Notes: a model not told the origin generated them from the sequence alone. Shown: positions 37,947-50,779, counted from the stretch's first letter. The stretch is DNA of 64,000 bases from Metridium senile (GCA_949775045.1 OX459104.1:5687306-5751305), one strand, 5' to 3'. A program made the numbers and translations.

Positions 37947-38981
37947 GATGGTAGTTAAGTTTAAAATGGTGATGAAGATGGTAATAAAGATGATAACGAT
38001 GATGACTTCAGATGGTAGTGGAGATGAAAATGATGATGATGCTGGTAATGATGATGATGGTGGTGGTGATGATAGTGTTACTGAAGATGATGATGATGAT
38101 GGTTATGATTATGATGGTAATGAAGATGATATATTGATTATAATGGTAGTGCTGATGACAATGATAACGGTGATGATGATGAAAATAGTCAAGACGATGA
38201 TGATGATAATGTTGGTAGTAAAGTTGGTAAAATGATGATGATGATGACAGCATTGGCAATGATGATGGTGGCAGTGAAGATGATAATCATGACAGCAATA
38301 ACAATGATGATGGTGGGCGTGAAGATGAGAATGATTATAACGATGACAGCAATGGTGATGATGATGATTTTAATGGTTACAATACTCGGCCACTTAATTT
38401 ATATAAACTAAAATCTATATTGCATTATTGTAATTGTTTTCAAAGAGTGCCACTGCATGACTTGCTAAGTGGATAGGTTATATTTTATAACTGCTCTGAT
38501 GATTATAATAATGGCTAGACATTATCTAGAATGATAATAGTGGCTATAATGCTATAATATACAAAATTATGAAGTAACAACAGAGAGAAAGATTCATGAT
38601 AAAATTCACACATGAAAAACTTTTAATCTTACATAATCTTAATATCATGTAAGAAAATTATACATTATTTCGAGAGCAACCATAGACTTGAAGCATAAAG
38701 AAAAATATATATTCTCTAAGATTATCATAAAACACTGGAATTATTTATAGCTTTTGACAATTTTCCACTTTCGAAATACGTCGCAACTTGAAAGTTGTGA
38801 ATTTCAATATTTTAAAGCAATTTCTCCACAGTATTTACAGAAATAAGCAAATGTTAACCTTTATTCTTGAAGATGTTCTTGTTGCGCCGTATATATCTTT
38901 TAACGATCCCATTTCCACAAGAAAAACGCCATATTCTCCGAGAACTTTCAGAAGTTCTCCGCCATCACTTTCGGCCGCCAT
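3985..38981 (-). CDS. HPS5: HPS5 orthologue (BLOC-2 subunit), whole gene model
   Basis: Predicted subunit of BLOC-2, a cytosolic complex that directs endosomal carriers to lysosome-related organelles. Coding exons in transcription order: 38981-38859, 37871-37761, 37655-37594, 37455-37401, 37155-37030, 36571-36423, 35136-35104, 34414-34324, 34094-34012, 33063-33001, 32841-32750, 31671-31418, 30872-30304, 29723-29641, 28721-28373, 27784-26550, 26047-25927, 25260-25075, 24440-24324, 24235-24113, 22909-22797, 21642-21369, 8636-8561, 8348-8304, 7963-7906, 5733-5700, 4844-4765, 4106-3985. Every junction is GT-AG and phase-consistent, giving 4827 nt and 1608 residues against about 1130 in human. Order and local similarity to vertebrate HPS5 hold throughout, for example ARPGSRLWEV and LYEKNGRE. 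The family call is firm; single boundaries could shift by a few bases. Confidence 0.92.
5170..5315. mobile_element. MITE of the GTAGCCT...AGGCTAC family
   Basis: GTAGCCTCTTCCGCAGG near 5182 is mirrored by CCTGCAGAGGAGGCT near 5312. The body shares CCCTGACAAATATTTCAACA and ATCCCGATC with the inverted copy at 63258-63410. A shorter cousin is at 45577-45671. It lies in HPS5 intron 26. Confidence 0.6.
5316..5665. mobile_element. Duplicated MITE-like block (TATGCAGTCTCAGTGA)
   Basis: Two related copies of about 160 bp carry TATGCAGTCTCAGTGA, AAATGCTTCA-like sequence and AACTGAGTCTGYATAT. The second holds an inner hairpin (GCTAAATTAGCC ... GGCTAATTTAGC). TGGACCAGGCCTG is at the right edge. No coding content. 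It lies in HPS5 intron 26. Confidence 0.55.
5887..7703. mobile_element. 1.8-kb foldback element flanked by TTAA
   Basis: TTAA at 5887-5890 and 7700-7703 flank the ends GGTGGCTCGAGGTAGTTTTG and its reverse complement. Arms of about 790 bp (5891-6680 and 6905-7699) are inverted copies around a loop of about 220 bp. A similar 80-90-codon frame appears once per arm, in opposite orientations, so it reflects the arm duplication. TTAA target sites are characteristic of piggyBac-type insertion. No transposase frame is present. It sits in HPS5 intron 25. Confidence 0.8.
8708..8866. mobile_element. Short inverted-repeat element
   Basis: AGACTATCAGTCCCTCTTTTC near 8710 is mirrored by GAAAAGAGGGACTGCTCGTAGTCT ending near 8863. 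No coding content. It lies in HPS5 intron 22, close to the exon 23 acceptor. Confidence 0.6.
9460..9880. mobile_element. Inverted-repeat MITE
   Basis: The left arm (GGCTTTTGGTTCCTTTTACG, ATGAAATCCGACCT, CGTTGGCATGTAATCAGATC) recurs in reverse complement to about 9870 around a centre near 9690. The arms are about 190 bp and slightly diverged. No frame of note. Confidence 0.7.
10203..10630. mobile_element. MITE with TTACAGCCAAACC ends
   Basis: TTACAGCCAAACCTACAGAA starts the left arm. The right arm ends TTCTGTAGGTTTGGCTGTAA. The arms are about 100 bp, and the core contains GGTCCCGAAATCACGATCTG. A deleted copy with the same core and right arm lies at 43609-43846 in cathepsin D intron 5. Confidence 0.8.
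10631..11320. other. Intronic sequence with no recognised gene
   Basis: 10650-10840 is a diverged low-complexity stretch rich in AAACCG/CGGTTT motifs, flanked by GGGGGCCT and AGGCCCCC as a possible inverted pair. 11100-11300 repeats short ATGTTC/CTACAA words. No supported coding exon. Confidence 0.4.
11323..11660 (-). CDS. GFRP-like C-terminal domain frame (possible GCHFR relative)
   Basis: This frame ends at 11323. It contains PPFIVLNLLEEKGYKVVS followed by WTLHK, resembling the C-terminal half of GTP cyclohydrolase I feedback regulatory protein (PPRIVLDKLERRGFRVLS ... WCLHK). An acceptor-like CTTACAG precedes ALRPYHRGK at about 11530. The N-terminal half of the family (the ISTQIR and GDE region) was not found. 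The frame upstream runs into a MITE at 11664-11915 that supplies its only apparent start. It lies inside HPS5 intron 22 on the same strand. It may be a nested gene, a broken copy or a chance match. Confidence 0.4.
11664..11917. mobile_element. MITE with TAGGGGTGGACCATTT ends
   Basis: TAGGGGTGGACCATTTGACTTTTGAG followed by a poly-G run at the left is mirrored by a poly-C run then CTCAAAAGTTAAATGGTCCACCCCTTA at the right. The inner part repeats GTGCAGGAAATTT. It interrupts the GFRP-like frame. Confidence 0.7.
12430..12510. mobile_element. Fragment of the CCAGCATGCACCG MITE family
   Basis: CCAGCATGCACCGCGCGAAAGACTG ... TTTTGATATCTTTTA is the reverse complement of 26330-26400 and is related to 35990-36093. 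It directly abuts the next MITE at 12510. Confidence 0.6.
12510..12676. mobile_element. MITE of the AAGGCCGATTTACACGGC family
   Basis: AAGGCCGATTTACACGGCACAACTTTTGCCTACA at the left is mirrored by TGTAGGCAAAAGTTGTGCCGTGTAATTCGGCCTT at the right. Relatives are at 31724-32160 and 55886-56250. Confidence 0.75.
12960..13110. repeat. Half copy of a hairpin element (CCCATTTTTCGGTGTTTGA)
   Basis: CACTCGGCTGCGCCTCGTTTTTTCAACCC and CCCATTTTTCGGTGTTTGAAAACCTGATGAA match both arms of the palindrome at 48105-48255. Only one arm is present here. Confidence 0.55.
13277..13707 (+). repeat. LTR-like segment, inner inverted repeat (left copy)
   Basis: This segment recurs inverted at 19710-20078. It contains TATATAAG near 13498 and AATAAA near 13651, then ends near TTATTTTGACACACA. 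That order resembles the promoter, poly(A) signal and U5 of a retrotransposon LTR. The inverted partner lacks the part after TATCCGAAAAC. The origin is unproven. Confidence 0.45.
13714..14121 (+). repeat. 408-bp direct repeat, left copy
   Basis: It begins ACGTATTCACAAGAATATTT and ends TGATTAATTTT. It is repeated at a constant offset of 5513 bp at 19227-19634 with no length difference seen, implying recent duplication or gene conversion. Its ends are not TG...CA, so it does not look like a canonical BEL LTR. The identical 60-codon frame in each copy is not evidence of a gene. Confidence 0.85.
14127..14268 (-). repeat. Probable 3' LTR of the BEL/Pao element
   Basis: On the minus strand this 142-bp segment begins TGTTACGGCTTGAG and ends CTCAAGCCGTAACA, with inverted ends of about 22 bp. 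It includes AATAAA. Just inside it (about 14275-14290) is a purine-rich tract, AGAGGAAAAGAG on the minus strand, suitable as a polypurine tract. Length and TG...CA ends fit a short LTR. No second copy was found at the 5' side. Confidence 0.5.
14537..19225 (-). mobile_element. BEL/Pao LTR retrotransposon gag-pol, 5'-truncated
   Basis: An uninterrupted frame of about 1560 codons. Domains in order: the PPFSEFCKFLQREARI segment that normally lies mid-gag in this group; CCHC knuckle CWGCLKHGHINRQC (about 133-146); a retropepsin-like protease with LLDEQSDACF (about 229); Pao-type reverse transcriptase with the catalytic FYVDDGL; RNase H with FSDASSDGYG; an integrase HHCC zinc region, then a core containing RSDQGTNF; and a C-terminal DUF5641-like domain. 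There is no ATG: the frame opens at TTG exactly where the 408-bp repeat ends, so the gag N terminus and 5' LTR are missing. The intact frame suggests a young insertion. Antisense frames within it are shadows. Confidence 0.95.
19227..19634 (+). repeat. 408-bp direct repeat, right copy
   Basis: Same sequence and orientation as 13714-14121. Its left edge abuts the truncated gag frame of the BEL/Pao element. Its right edge continues into TAACGCAGG..., different from the context of the left copy. Confidence 0.85.
19710..20078 (-). repeat. LTR-like segment, inner inverted repeat (right copy)
   Basis: Reverse complement of 13277-13645, from TTTTCGGATAGCAAGCGAAC to ACTCTGCTGCCCATG. With the left copy it forms the inner pair of the nested inverted structure. 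Confidence 0.75.
20079..20453. other. Spacer between inner and outer inverted repeats
   Basis: AT-rich, with no coding frame or repeat recognised. The corresponding left-hand spacer (9167-13276) is ten times longer because of later insertions. Confidence 0.4.
21369..30872 (-). CDS. HPS5: HPS5 exons 13-22: linker and alpha-solenoid
   Basis: Exons 13-15 encode a charged, probably disordered linker (about residues 415-748) with a lysine run in exon 14, ending in SPKVLYSRHSLQQALHDW across the exon 15/16 side, which matches vertebrate HPS5. Exon 16 (1235 nt) carries a long insertion with a cysteine cluster (27282-27352) and imperfect repeats with TxQxxGH (about 26915-27125). Solenoid matches resume with FALLNVQDI, LYEKNGRETV, YWPGFVRLC and DEWKILLALV. 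Exon 22 uses donor AG/GTGGGT at 21369. Without splicing there, the frame runs 46 codons to a stop at 21230, so a shorter isoform is possible. Confidence 0.88.
21665..22720. repeat. GATGATAGTGGTAATGAT minisatellite in HPS5 intron 21
   Basis: The array is built on GGTGATTATGATGATAGTGG units. A larger block of about 160 bp ending in GATACATGATTGTGATTATG repeats from about 21870. Long frames on both strands are repeat artefacts. Confidence 0.9.
23020..23310. mobile_element. Dispersed repeat, copy 1 (GAGCAATGTTGATTGGTC)
   Basis: This stretch shares with 33175-33480 the words GAGCAATGTTGATTGGTCTTTCAAAT, TTGAAATATTTTTCATGTAAAAA and CCAAGGTATTTTG in the same order and orientation. Both copies are inside HPS5 introns. 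Family not recognised. Confidence 0.65.
23397..23830. repeat. 236-bp tandem duplication
   Basis: CGCTTCTTACAAAAGGTGAG starts at 23397 and again at 23633. About 180 bp after each start is nearly identical (GCTAGGAGAAAACTATTTTT, GTAAAGCGGAGGTCAAATGG). Each copy is followed by GTTGATGATAGTTGAAGGCT. It sits in HPS5 intron 20. Confidence 0.85.
23830..24035. repeat. CATGATAGTC / AACTATCATC inverted cluster
   Basis: A run of four GATAGTCCAT units near 23930-23965 is surrounded by AACTATCATCAACTATCA and its complements, giving multiple possible hairpins. CAAACGCACATGATAG and GCCGTTTGACCGAGGCTTA at the right resemble a MITE end. Confidence 0.5.
24441..25074. repeat. HPS5 intron 18 composed almost wholly of ATC/ACC repeats
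   Basis: The full distance between exon 18 (25075) and exon 19 (24440) is imperfect ATCATC/ATAATC/ACCATC repeat, apart from about 50 bases near 24860-24920. Only the splice sites interrupt the pattern. Confidence 0.9.
25393..25745. mobile_element. MITE with CAGTTCCCTG ends
   Basis: CAGTTCCCTGTGCCATCTTAAAAGGTA at the left is mirrored by TACCTTTCAAGATGGTGCAGGGAACTG at the right. A second inverted pair (TCCTTTTCACAGTTCCCTTC; TTCCAAGTTGAGGTTTGC) lies inside. In HPS5 intron 17. Confidence 0.75.
26185..26435. mobile_element. MITE with TAAAGACCCATGG ends, copy in HPS5 intron 16
   Basis: TAAAGACCCATGGTCACCTACCAGCATG near 26191 is mirrored by CATGCTGACCATGGGTATTG near 26398. The right half is shared with 12430-12510 and 35990-36093. 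The open frame that continues past HPS5 exon 16 donor reads through this element, so it is not taken as coding. Confidence 0.6.
27788..27880. repeat. 14-bp tandem repeat at an exon 16 acceptor
   Basis: AAACATATTCAGTC is repeated about seven times immediately upstream, in transcript direction, of the HPS5 exon 16 acceptor at 27784/27785. A further GAAT/ATTC tetranucleotide-rich tract (27890-28360) fills the rest of the intron. Confidence 0.85.
27890..28360. repeat. ATTC/ATCC tetranucleotide-rich tract
   Basis: Imperfect ATTCATTCATCC units over about 470 bp between HPS5 exons 15 and 16. All long frames here are low-complexity artefacts. Confidence 0.85.
28770..29630. repeat. GATGATGTTGATGAT minisatellite with blocks of about 200 bp
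   Basis: A trinucleotide-based array in HPS5 intron 14. A landmark, AAACAGTGTTGATG...GATACTGATGGTTTTGA, recurs at about 29060, 29268 and 29461, showing a longer duplicated block. Confidence 0.85.
31025..31365. mobile_element. MITE with TTTACAGCRGTTCTCAGTC ends
   Basis: TTTACAGCAGTTCTCAGTCACACGTG at the left is mirrored by CACGTGTGACTGAGAACCGCTGTAAA at the right (to about 31353). The inner arms (AAACTGTGTTTACAAGACGC) are also inverted. Its right end lies about 60 bp from HPS5 exon 12. Flanking CAACATTGTTGAAA words at 30985-31035 form an extra small hairpin. Confidence 0.8.
31418..38981 (-). CDS. HPS5: HPS5 exons 1-12: N-terminal WD propeller
   Basis: These exons encode about residues 1-414. 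The start ATG at 38981 lies in AAATATGGCGGCC, a YY1-like context. Segments matching HPS5 propeller blades in order include LIAVGTSSGGLYLY (exon 2), ATSTGMVVVID (exons 3-4), TCLCWDDSDSRLFASDDQG (exon 5), INQIDYAAEKLLVST (exon 6) and ARPGSRLWEV (exon 8). Exon 12 leads into the helical part (ARLFELNDFQQC). Exon 7 is only 33 nt. Introns hold GAT/ATC arrays (36585-37020, 37900-38370, 32160-32730), a GAAT array (37200-37400), a CAGA array (32931-32998) and transposon fragments. Confidence 0.9.
31724..32162. mobile_element. MITE of the GGCCGATTTACACGGC family, second copy
   Basis: AAGGCCAATTTACACAATACGATTTTGACCTA at the left and TGTGCCGTGTAAATCAGCCTTTA at the right. The interior contains several CTACAAGTTGTAGG palindromes. 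Relatives are at 12510 and 55886. In HPS5 intron 11. Confidence 0.65.
32163..32735. repeat. ATC/CCACCA tract in HPS5 intron 11
   Basis: A compound array with blocks such as CCACCACCATCATCAACATC repeating at about 75-80 bp. Frames of P/S or M/V residues arise from the repeat. Confidence 0.9.
32931..32998. repeat. CAGA microsatellite against the exon 10 donor
   Basis: GACAGACAGA units run up to GATAC, the complement of the HPS5 exon 10 donor GTATC, so the microsatellite starts about five bases inside the intron. Confidence 0.9.
33170..33485. mobile_element. Dispersed repeat, copy 2 (GAGCAATGTTGATTGGTC)
   Basis: Second member of the family at 23020-23310, same orientation. In HPS5 intron 9. 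The following 33540-33960 is non-coding with a poly-C run of about 25 near 33877. Confidence 0.65.
35222..36093 (+). mobile_element. Element with TAAAGACCCATGG ends carrying a LINE-type ORF tail
   Basis: TAAAGACCCATGG at 35223 and CCATGGGTCTTTA near 36093 are inverted ends. Inside, the frame 35391-35678 encodes a segment with LLTYKSLRGQAPVYISELL, RLKNYGDRAFSVCAPKLWN and FKSNLKTFLFK. This is the typical C terminus of CR1/L2-type non-LTR retrotransposon ORF2, so a 5'-truncated LINE is present. The AT-rich tail to about 35890 would be its 3' UTR. The right end (35990-36093) is shared with the MITE at 26185-26435. In HPS5 intron 6, antisense to the gene. Confidence 0.6.
36585..37020. repeat. GATGAT array in HPS5 intron 5
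   Basis: Imperfect GAT/AAT trinucleotide sequence with a repeated GATTTTTACAGATGATAATG block (36838 and 36937). Non-coding. Confidence 0.85.
37895..38375. repeat. GATGATGATG array in HPS5 intron 1
   Basis: Starts with a pure ATG run near 37900 and becomes an imperfect GAT-rich tract with GACAGCAATAACAATGATG blocks. The rest of intron 1 (38376-38858) is AT-rich without a recognised element. Confidence 0.85.
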
Positions 38982-39276
38982 ATTTGTTTTGTTTGTCGAG
39001 TTGGACTGGGGGAATTTTGAAACCAGTATTCGGAGATAAGTCGGAATACTGTCGGTGCTCGCAAACTTTTTTTAAACTCGAATCAAAACCACAAAACAAA
39101 TGTTTAGAACATTTGTAACCTATTTTTTATTATACATTAAAATAGTTTATTTATAAATACGCATTTTAATCTTCGGAATAAATGAAAAATGTTTTTTTTA
39201 TTACGAAGGTTTACGAGTGATTTCCGAATTCACCCCGATGATTTACGGCGAGTCTTGTGATGTGTTCGTGACAATG

Positions 39277-39312
39277 CACGTGCTAAAATCACATGACAGC
39301 TTCGCTATAAAA
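39277..39312 (+). promoter_or_regulatory. Cathepsin D core promoter with E-boxes and TATA box
   Basis: CACGTG at 39277-39282 and TCACATGAC at 39289-39297 are E-boxes; the second differs at one base from the TFEB/CLEAR core TCACGTGAC. TATAAAA lies at 39306-39312, so transcription should start near 39335-39345, about 50 bases before the ATG. The divergent HPS5 start codon is at 38981, making this a short shared intergenic region. Confidence 0.6.
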
Positions 39313-39388
39313 GCGATATTTGTATCCTGTAGATTTCTCTCCTTTCAAAAATTCCCAGAGTTTAAGTTTAAAGGAAGCTTGAATCAAG

Positions 39389-45514
<6,126 letters not shown>

Positions 45515-46230
45515 ACGAGCTGGCAAAAATGAGTACCAAAAACATCACGATTCAAATTCTTTTTAAACCTTACTAGGAGTAGTCTCCCCCGCAGCCGTCG
45601 TTTTAGTAGCCTCGTCACGCAACGTTCCCTCAGGAAGCCAGAAACTAATAACGGCTGCGAGGGAGACTGTTCTTAGAGAATAATTTTTCCATAAAATCAC
45701 TGTAATCTGAAATAATGATTTCACAAAAGCATTAATATCAATATTTAACAATGAATTGCAGTTACAGAAACAAGTGTATATACTCAACACTTGTCTTTCC
45801 AAGTGAACAATACTATACCAAAACTCTGACTGGAACTACATTGCCATTTATGTTGAGAATGTGAGCTGACCTTGAGCTGACCCAGCATGCCTTGCTGCTC
45901 TTCCTGAGTTGATAAGCCAGCAGACTAACATGTGAACAAAAAAACTAACACTATACCCATGTATTGACATATTTAAATATGGTGGAGAATAGAACAAAAG
46001 AAATAATATGGTGGTTGTACGTTTCTATCAACTTATACACAAGTTTCTATAGCCGGTTGTATGAAGCTGAATAGCGCTATCCATCGGATAAATCCATATA
46101 CGGATAATACCTATACAAAATCTACTGGATAACTCTGCATGTAGGGTGCCAAGCGGTTTGTAAGCTAGTATTTTGCAATTTTGGTTATGTTTTGTATGAG
46201 ATTGCTTTTTTTAAGTTTGAAATAAAAAAA
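45515..46230 (+). other. Cathepsin D 3' UTR and downstream
   Basis: Contains a small MITE-like hairpin (45577-45671; AGTCTCCCCCGCAGCCGT / ACGGCTGCGAGGGAGACT) and a partial GCCGGTTGTATGAAGC element at 46053-46150. The likeliest poly(A) signal is AATAAA at 46221-46226. No further coding. Confidence 0.5.
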
Positions 46231-46429
46231 TATATAAAAATCCAATAAGTCTTGTTTGACTGACTTTAATAAATTAATTGGATCATAAAAAATCATTTTT
46301 TCCAAAGATTAAAATACAAGAAACTGCAGTGACTTTTATAACTTGTTAGGGAACTGGGAAGCTTGGAGCCAATCGGATTCACAACACGATGTTGTATACT
46401 CAATATACAATATTTGTGTCAAGACCCCG

Positions 46430-46760
46430 GACTCCCTTAAAAAAGGGGGCGGGGTCCACGTCGTCCCTTTTAGGATTTGAAATCAGTGTTTTGGTCCCGC
46501 TTAGGGTGATAATGACGAGAATGACCACCAGCTGAGTTCTGTGGTCCCTTTTAGAGTATAAGATCATCAACAATGCTTCTTTTCAAAGATTGATTAATTC
46601 TTATTTTAATCCCCTTTCTGGTCCCTCTTATAGGGGTGAAATTTAATCACTGCCACGCCCATCTCAAAATACAGGTCCCTTTTAGGGGTTATTTTCAGAA
46701 TTTCCGACAAGGACACCCGCCACCTTTTAAGGGAGTCCTCCTCCCTGGGGGTCACGAAGC
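46430..46760. mobile_element. Inverted-repeat element with internal GTCCCTTTTAGGG motifs
   Basis: GACCCCGGACTCCCTTAAAAAAGG is mirrored near 46725-46752 by CCTTTTAAGGGAGTCC...GGGGTC. Between them TCCCTTTTAG-type words recur near 46465, 46545, 46620 and 46677. The 85- and 123-codon frames here are not supported. Confidence 0.65.
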
Positions 46761-47004
46761 TGTTTCTTTCTCTTTTAACTTCCCTGGCGTTGTTGTTCTT
46801 TTTTCGTTTCTCTGGGGTAAACGTTTGTGCAACGCCTTTAAAAATTCGCTTACACTCTTCCAACTTCTTCTTTTTGAGTATATCTATTTTACCATGAACA
46901 ACAATTATATTCTTAATTCGATGATCGCTATTCGTTTCTCATGCATTAAAATTGTGTTCATGACATGTTCTTCCATTCCATGTCCCAACAATTTTGCACA
47001 TGAT

Positions 47005-47335
47005 TGAAGCTCGATCGGGGGATGTACTTCCTTTATCCAAGTGGTAGGGGTGCATGATCGGCGTACGGGCCTACCTTTAAGGGTTAAAAATATTTCCTGT
47101 TCGTACCTTTTAGGGTACGTCCTGGCTCAAAAATCAGTTACGTAACATGATTCCGTACCTGTAAGGGGCATTTTCTACTCTGCTTAGCTGCTAAAAGTAA
47201 TTAGCAGGTTGCATCAACAAGGCTTTAACAATTTTTCTGTGCGTACCTTTTAGGGATCGTTCCTTTTAGGGATCTTCCGCCGATCACCCCTACCACTAGG
47301 ACAAAGGGAGTACCCCGGTGGTTTCAGCTTTATGA
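47005..47335. mobile_element. Related element with GTACCTTTTAGGG motifs
   Basis: GGGGATGTACTTCCTTTATCC...GGTAGGGGTG is mirrored by CACCCCTACCACTAGGACAAAGGGAGTACCCC. Internal GTACCTTTTAGGG words recur near 47105, 47242 and 47262. The plan matches the element at 46430-46760. Confidence 0.65.
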
Positions 47336-47439
47336 GACAGTTTTTCTTCCGCGTTTGAAGGAGATCAAACTGTCGCGATCTTTCTGCTGTAAACTTTTCC
47401 TAAATTCTTGGTCACTTTCACGCGTTGTTCTTATTTTTT

Positions 47440-47787
47440 CCTAGGCCTCTGTCATTTAATATCCTCATGCATGCATCTAGATGTAGTACTGTGTCCTTTT
47501 TCGTTTGGGATGTTCATGCAGCGATGAAACCTAGGCTGTTTTTTTGCCACTTTAGTCACTAGTGGAACACTGAAACAGAATATGAGTAAGAGGAATTTGA
47601 TGGCGCAAATACAGTTGACGAATTTGAAAGTGAACAAGAGGGAACTAGTAAAGAGCAGAGTGAAGAAGAAAATCGGAAGAGAATGAGGAAGATTATGATG
47701 ATAATGAATGTTGCAGTGATGAAGAAGAAACCTGTGATGAGGAAGAAATCGATGACTTAGTACTTGCAGTCATTGGCCATGATGATT

Positions 47788-47823
<36 letters not shown>

Positions 47824-47900
47824 CGGCAATTAATCAATAAATCAATAAATCAATCAATCAATCAATTTATTAAAGTCATAACGTGGGATAAGGTCGCCCT
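47440..47900. other. Acidic low-complexity frame and AATC repeat
   Basis: 47570-47790 encodes on the plus strand a short E/D-rich, frame-interrupted stretch, possibly a remnant. 47785-47870 is an AATC tetranucleotide array leading into TTTATTAAAGTCATAACGTG, which resembles a retroelement 3' end. No gene call is made. Confidence 0.35.
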
Positions 47901-48099
47901 TACATCCGAGCCAGAGGCTCATGTAAAAAACATATGACAATTCAGTATAAAAATATTGAACTAGATATAGAAAATGAAAACATAAGAATATAAATACTAC
48001 TTAAATAGATGAAATTATTTCATTCAGAATATATTTATAGTGATTATAATTTATTGAGATACCATGTACATAGAATCTCTTTTTAAAATATATTAAAAT

Positions 48100-48260
48100 A
48101 TATTAAGTAATATATCAAACACAAGAAAGAGTGTTTCATCAGGTTTTCAAACACCGAAAAATGGGTTGAAAAAACGAGGCGCAGCCGAGTTTTTTTGGGC
48201 CCATTTTTCGGTGTTTGAGAACCTGATGAATCACAATTTCGAGTGTTGGATATTACTTCT
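48100..48260. mobile_element. Hairpin element (GGTGTTTGA / TCAAACACC)
   Basis: TCATCAGGTTTTCAAACACCGAAAAATGGG is mirrored by CCCATTTTTCGGTGTTTGAGAACCTGATGA. The loop is GGCGCAGCCGAG-like. One arm is also found at 12960-13110. Confidence 0.75.
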
Positions 48261-48734
48261 CAAATTATTGGATAATTATTGGAGAAATTCAAAGCGAAGT
48301 TGGCTTAATTTTATGCAAGTGTTTCATCAGATTTCAAACTCCTTCACGCTAGTGATTTTGTCTTTGTTTTCTCTTAATTCATTAATTATTCATGAGTTTT
48401 AGAATATATATTAAAATATGCTAAGATGTGAATGTAGGTTTTACAAGTATAAAACTAGCCACAGCACAAATCGTTTTATGTTGTTTAATAGATGTTGATA
48501 GTTGTTGTTGTTGTTTTGTTTTTGTTTTTTTTGGGGGGGGGGGGGGGGGGGTTGGGGGGAGGTCATGTTAATGAAAATTGACCAAGAGGAAGGGCCATGT
48601 AAAAAACTATATCAAATTAGTGGGTGGCTAGACAAATTTTTGAGCAATACTTTCAAAAAACACTTTTTATTATTTTTCTTAGAAAATATAATGGTGCTTT
48701 TGACGTTTGTTAAAAGCGTGAAACTTAAATAGTA

Positions 48735-49170
48735 CTAATATATTAATACTAAATAGTGCTAATTCTATTGTCTTCTATTGTTTAACGAGCACTATTTAGT
48801 ACTAATTAGTACTATTTGTTTCACGGGTACAGAGTGGTTTTCATTAACCCGTGAAATAAAGTGTATTAGTGAAAGTGTGATTAAAGAAATAGAAAACGCG
48901 CGCGCGTGCTGTGTGCAGTTATAAAGCACGCGGGGTTGTCAGAACACGAGAGAAGTGTTAAGAGAAGCACGAAGCAAAGCCGAGTGCTTCTCAACACTTC
49001 TTGAGTGTTCTGACAATCCCCAAGTGCTTTATAACTGCATTTACAGCACAGAAAGCAAGTTTTCAATTTCTTTAATCACACTTTCACTAATACACTTTAT
49101 TTCACGGGTTAATTAAAAAGTAATACACTAAAGTGTGTTTCACGGGTTAATGAAAACCACTCTAATGTTT
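48735..49170. mobile_element. Nested palindromic MITE with CACGGGTTAATGAAAACC ends
   Basis: AGAGTGGTTTTCATTAACCCGTGAA (48831) is mirrored by TTCACGGGTTAATGAAAACCACTCT (to 49164). A second inverted pair inside (GTTATAAAGCACGCGGGG; GAACACGAGAGAAGTGTT) makes it nested. A flanking hairpin of AGTACTAATTAGTACT lies at 48725-48825. Relatives are at 55010-55130 and 61010-61310. Confidence 0.75.
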
Positions 49171-49254
49171 GTACTCTATTCAAAGGCGTTTCTAACGCTT
49201 ATGTCTTATTTAGGCAAATAATGATAAAAGACGAACACCCGAACATCAGTATTT

Positions 49255-50575
49255 TAACACAGGAAAACCCTCTGTGTAATCCCATATGGTGATTGATCAA
49301 GGTATTGCTCTAGTCTATCTAATCCCACAGTGGGATTGTATAGTTGGGTACACTTGACCAATCCCACATGGGATTGAACATAGATATTGTACAGACTTGA
49401 ACAATCCTACATGTGTATTAGACAGAGGATTGTACAGTAATACTATGTAGTATTGAACATGCATTATATAGGTCTAGTCAATCCCACATAGTATTGTACA
49501 GGGCATTGAACAGAACAAAACAATCCCATAGTTGCATTGTACAAGGTATTGCATAGCACTGGTCAATCCTTCATTGTATTGTACAGAGCATTGAACAGAA
49601 CAACACAATCCCACAGTTGCATTTTGCAAGGCATTGCATAGAACTGATCAATCCTCCATAGTATTGTGCAGAGCATTGAACAGAACAACACAATCCCACA
49701 GTTGCATTTTGCAAGGCATTGCATAGCACTGGTCAATCCTTCATTGTATTGTACAGAGCATTGGACAGAACAACACAATCCCACAGTTGCATTTTGCAAG
49801 GCATTGCATAGCACTGATCAATCCTCCATAGTATTGTGCAGAGCATTGAACAGAACAACACAATCCCACAGTTGCATTTTGCAAGGCATTGCATAGCACT
49901 GATCAATCCTCCATAGTATTGTACAGAGCATTGAACAGAACAACACAATCCCATAGTTGCATTTTGCAAGGCATTGCATAGCACTGATCAATCCTCCATA
50001 GTATTGTGCAGAGCATTGAACAGAACAACACAATCCCACAGTTGCATTTTGCAAGGCATTGCATAGCACTGATCAATCCTCCATAGTATTGTACAGAGCA
50101 TTGAACAGAACACAATCCCATAGTTGCATTGTACAAGGTATTGCATAGCACTGATCAATCCTCCATAGTATTGTACAGAGCATTGAACAGAACAACACAA
50201 TCCTACAGATGCATTTTGCAAGGCATTGCATAGCACTGATCAATCCTCCATAGTATTGTGCAGAGCATTGAACAGAACAACACAATCCCACAGTTGCATT
50301 TTGCAAGGCATTGCATAGCACTGATCAATCCTCCATAGTATTGTACAGAGCATTGAACAGAACAACACAATCCCATAGTTGCATTGTACAAGGCATTGCA
50401 TAGCACTGATCAATCCTCCATAGTATTGTACAGAGCATTGAACAGAACAATACAATCCCACAGTAATATTGTCAAAGGTATTGGTCCCACAGAGGATTGT
50501 ACAAGGGATATCCCAGAATACAATCCAACAATAAAATTATGCCTTGTACTACATGTAGCTAGTGTATTTCTTAGT
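49255..50575. repeat. 85-bp minisatellite, about 11 good copies plus decayed edges
   Basis: The unit includes ATTGTACAGAGCATTGAACA, CAATCCCACAGTTGCATTTTG and CATTGCATAGCACTGATCAA. The most uniform copies are at 49640-50450, and copies toward both edges are diverged. Frames of 82-83 codons staggered by 85 bp are artefacts. The unit is homologous to the 84-bp array at 58220-59635. Confidence 0.95.
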
Positions 50576-50779
50576 TCAAGTAAATGACAAAACAAAATAT
50601 TTCTATTAAAGTGTGTTTATTGCAAAAAAAGTATCTAACATTTCAATATGTCTATTACCTAGACATCAGCAATAAACATGTAGTGATTTATAAATAGCTC
50701 AACTTATTATAATAGCTAAAATGACATACCTTCTGCATTTGTTAATACTGTAATACCTCCTTGATAATTGCAATGGCTA

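Noticed and set aside
46606..47007. 85- and 123-codon frames
   Set aside because: They overlap inverted-repeat elements and show no family similarity.
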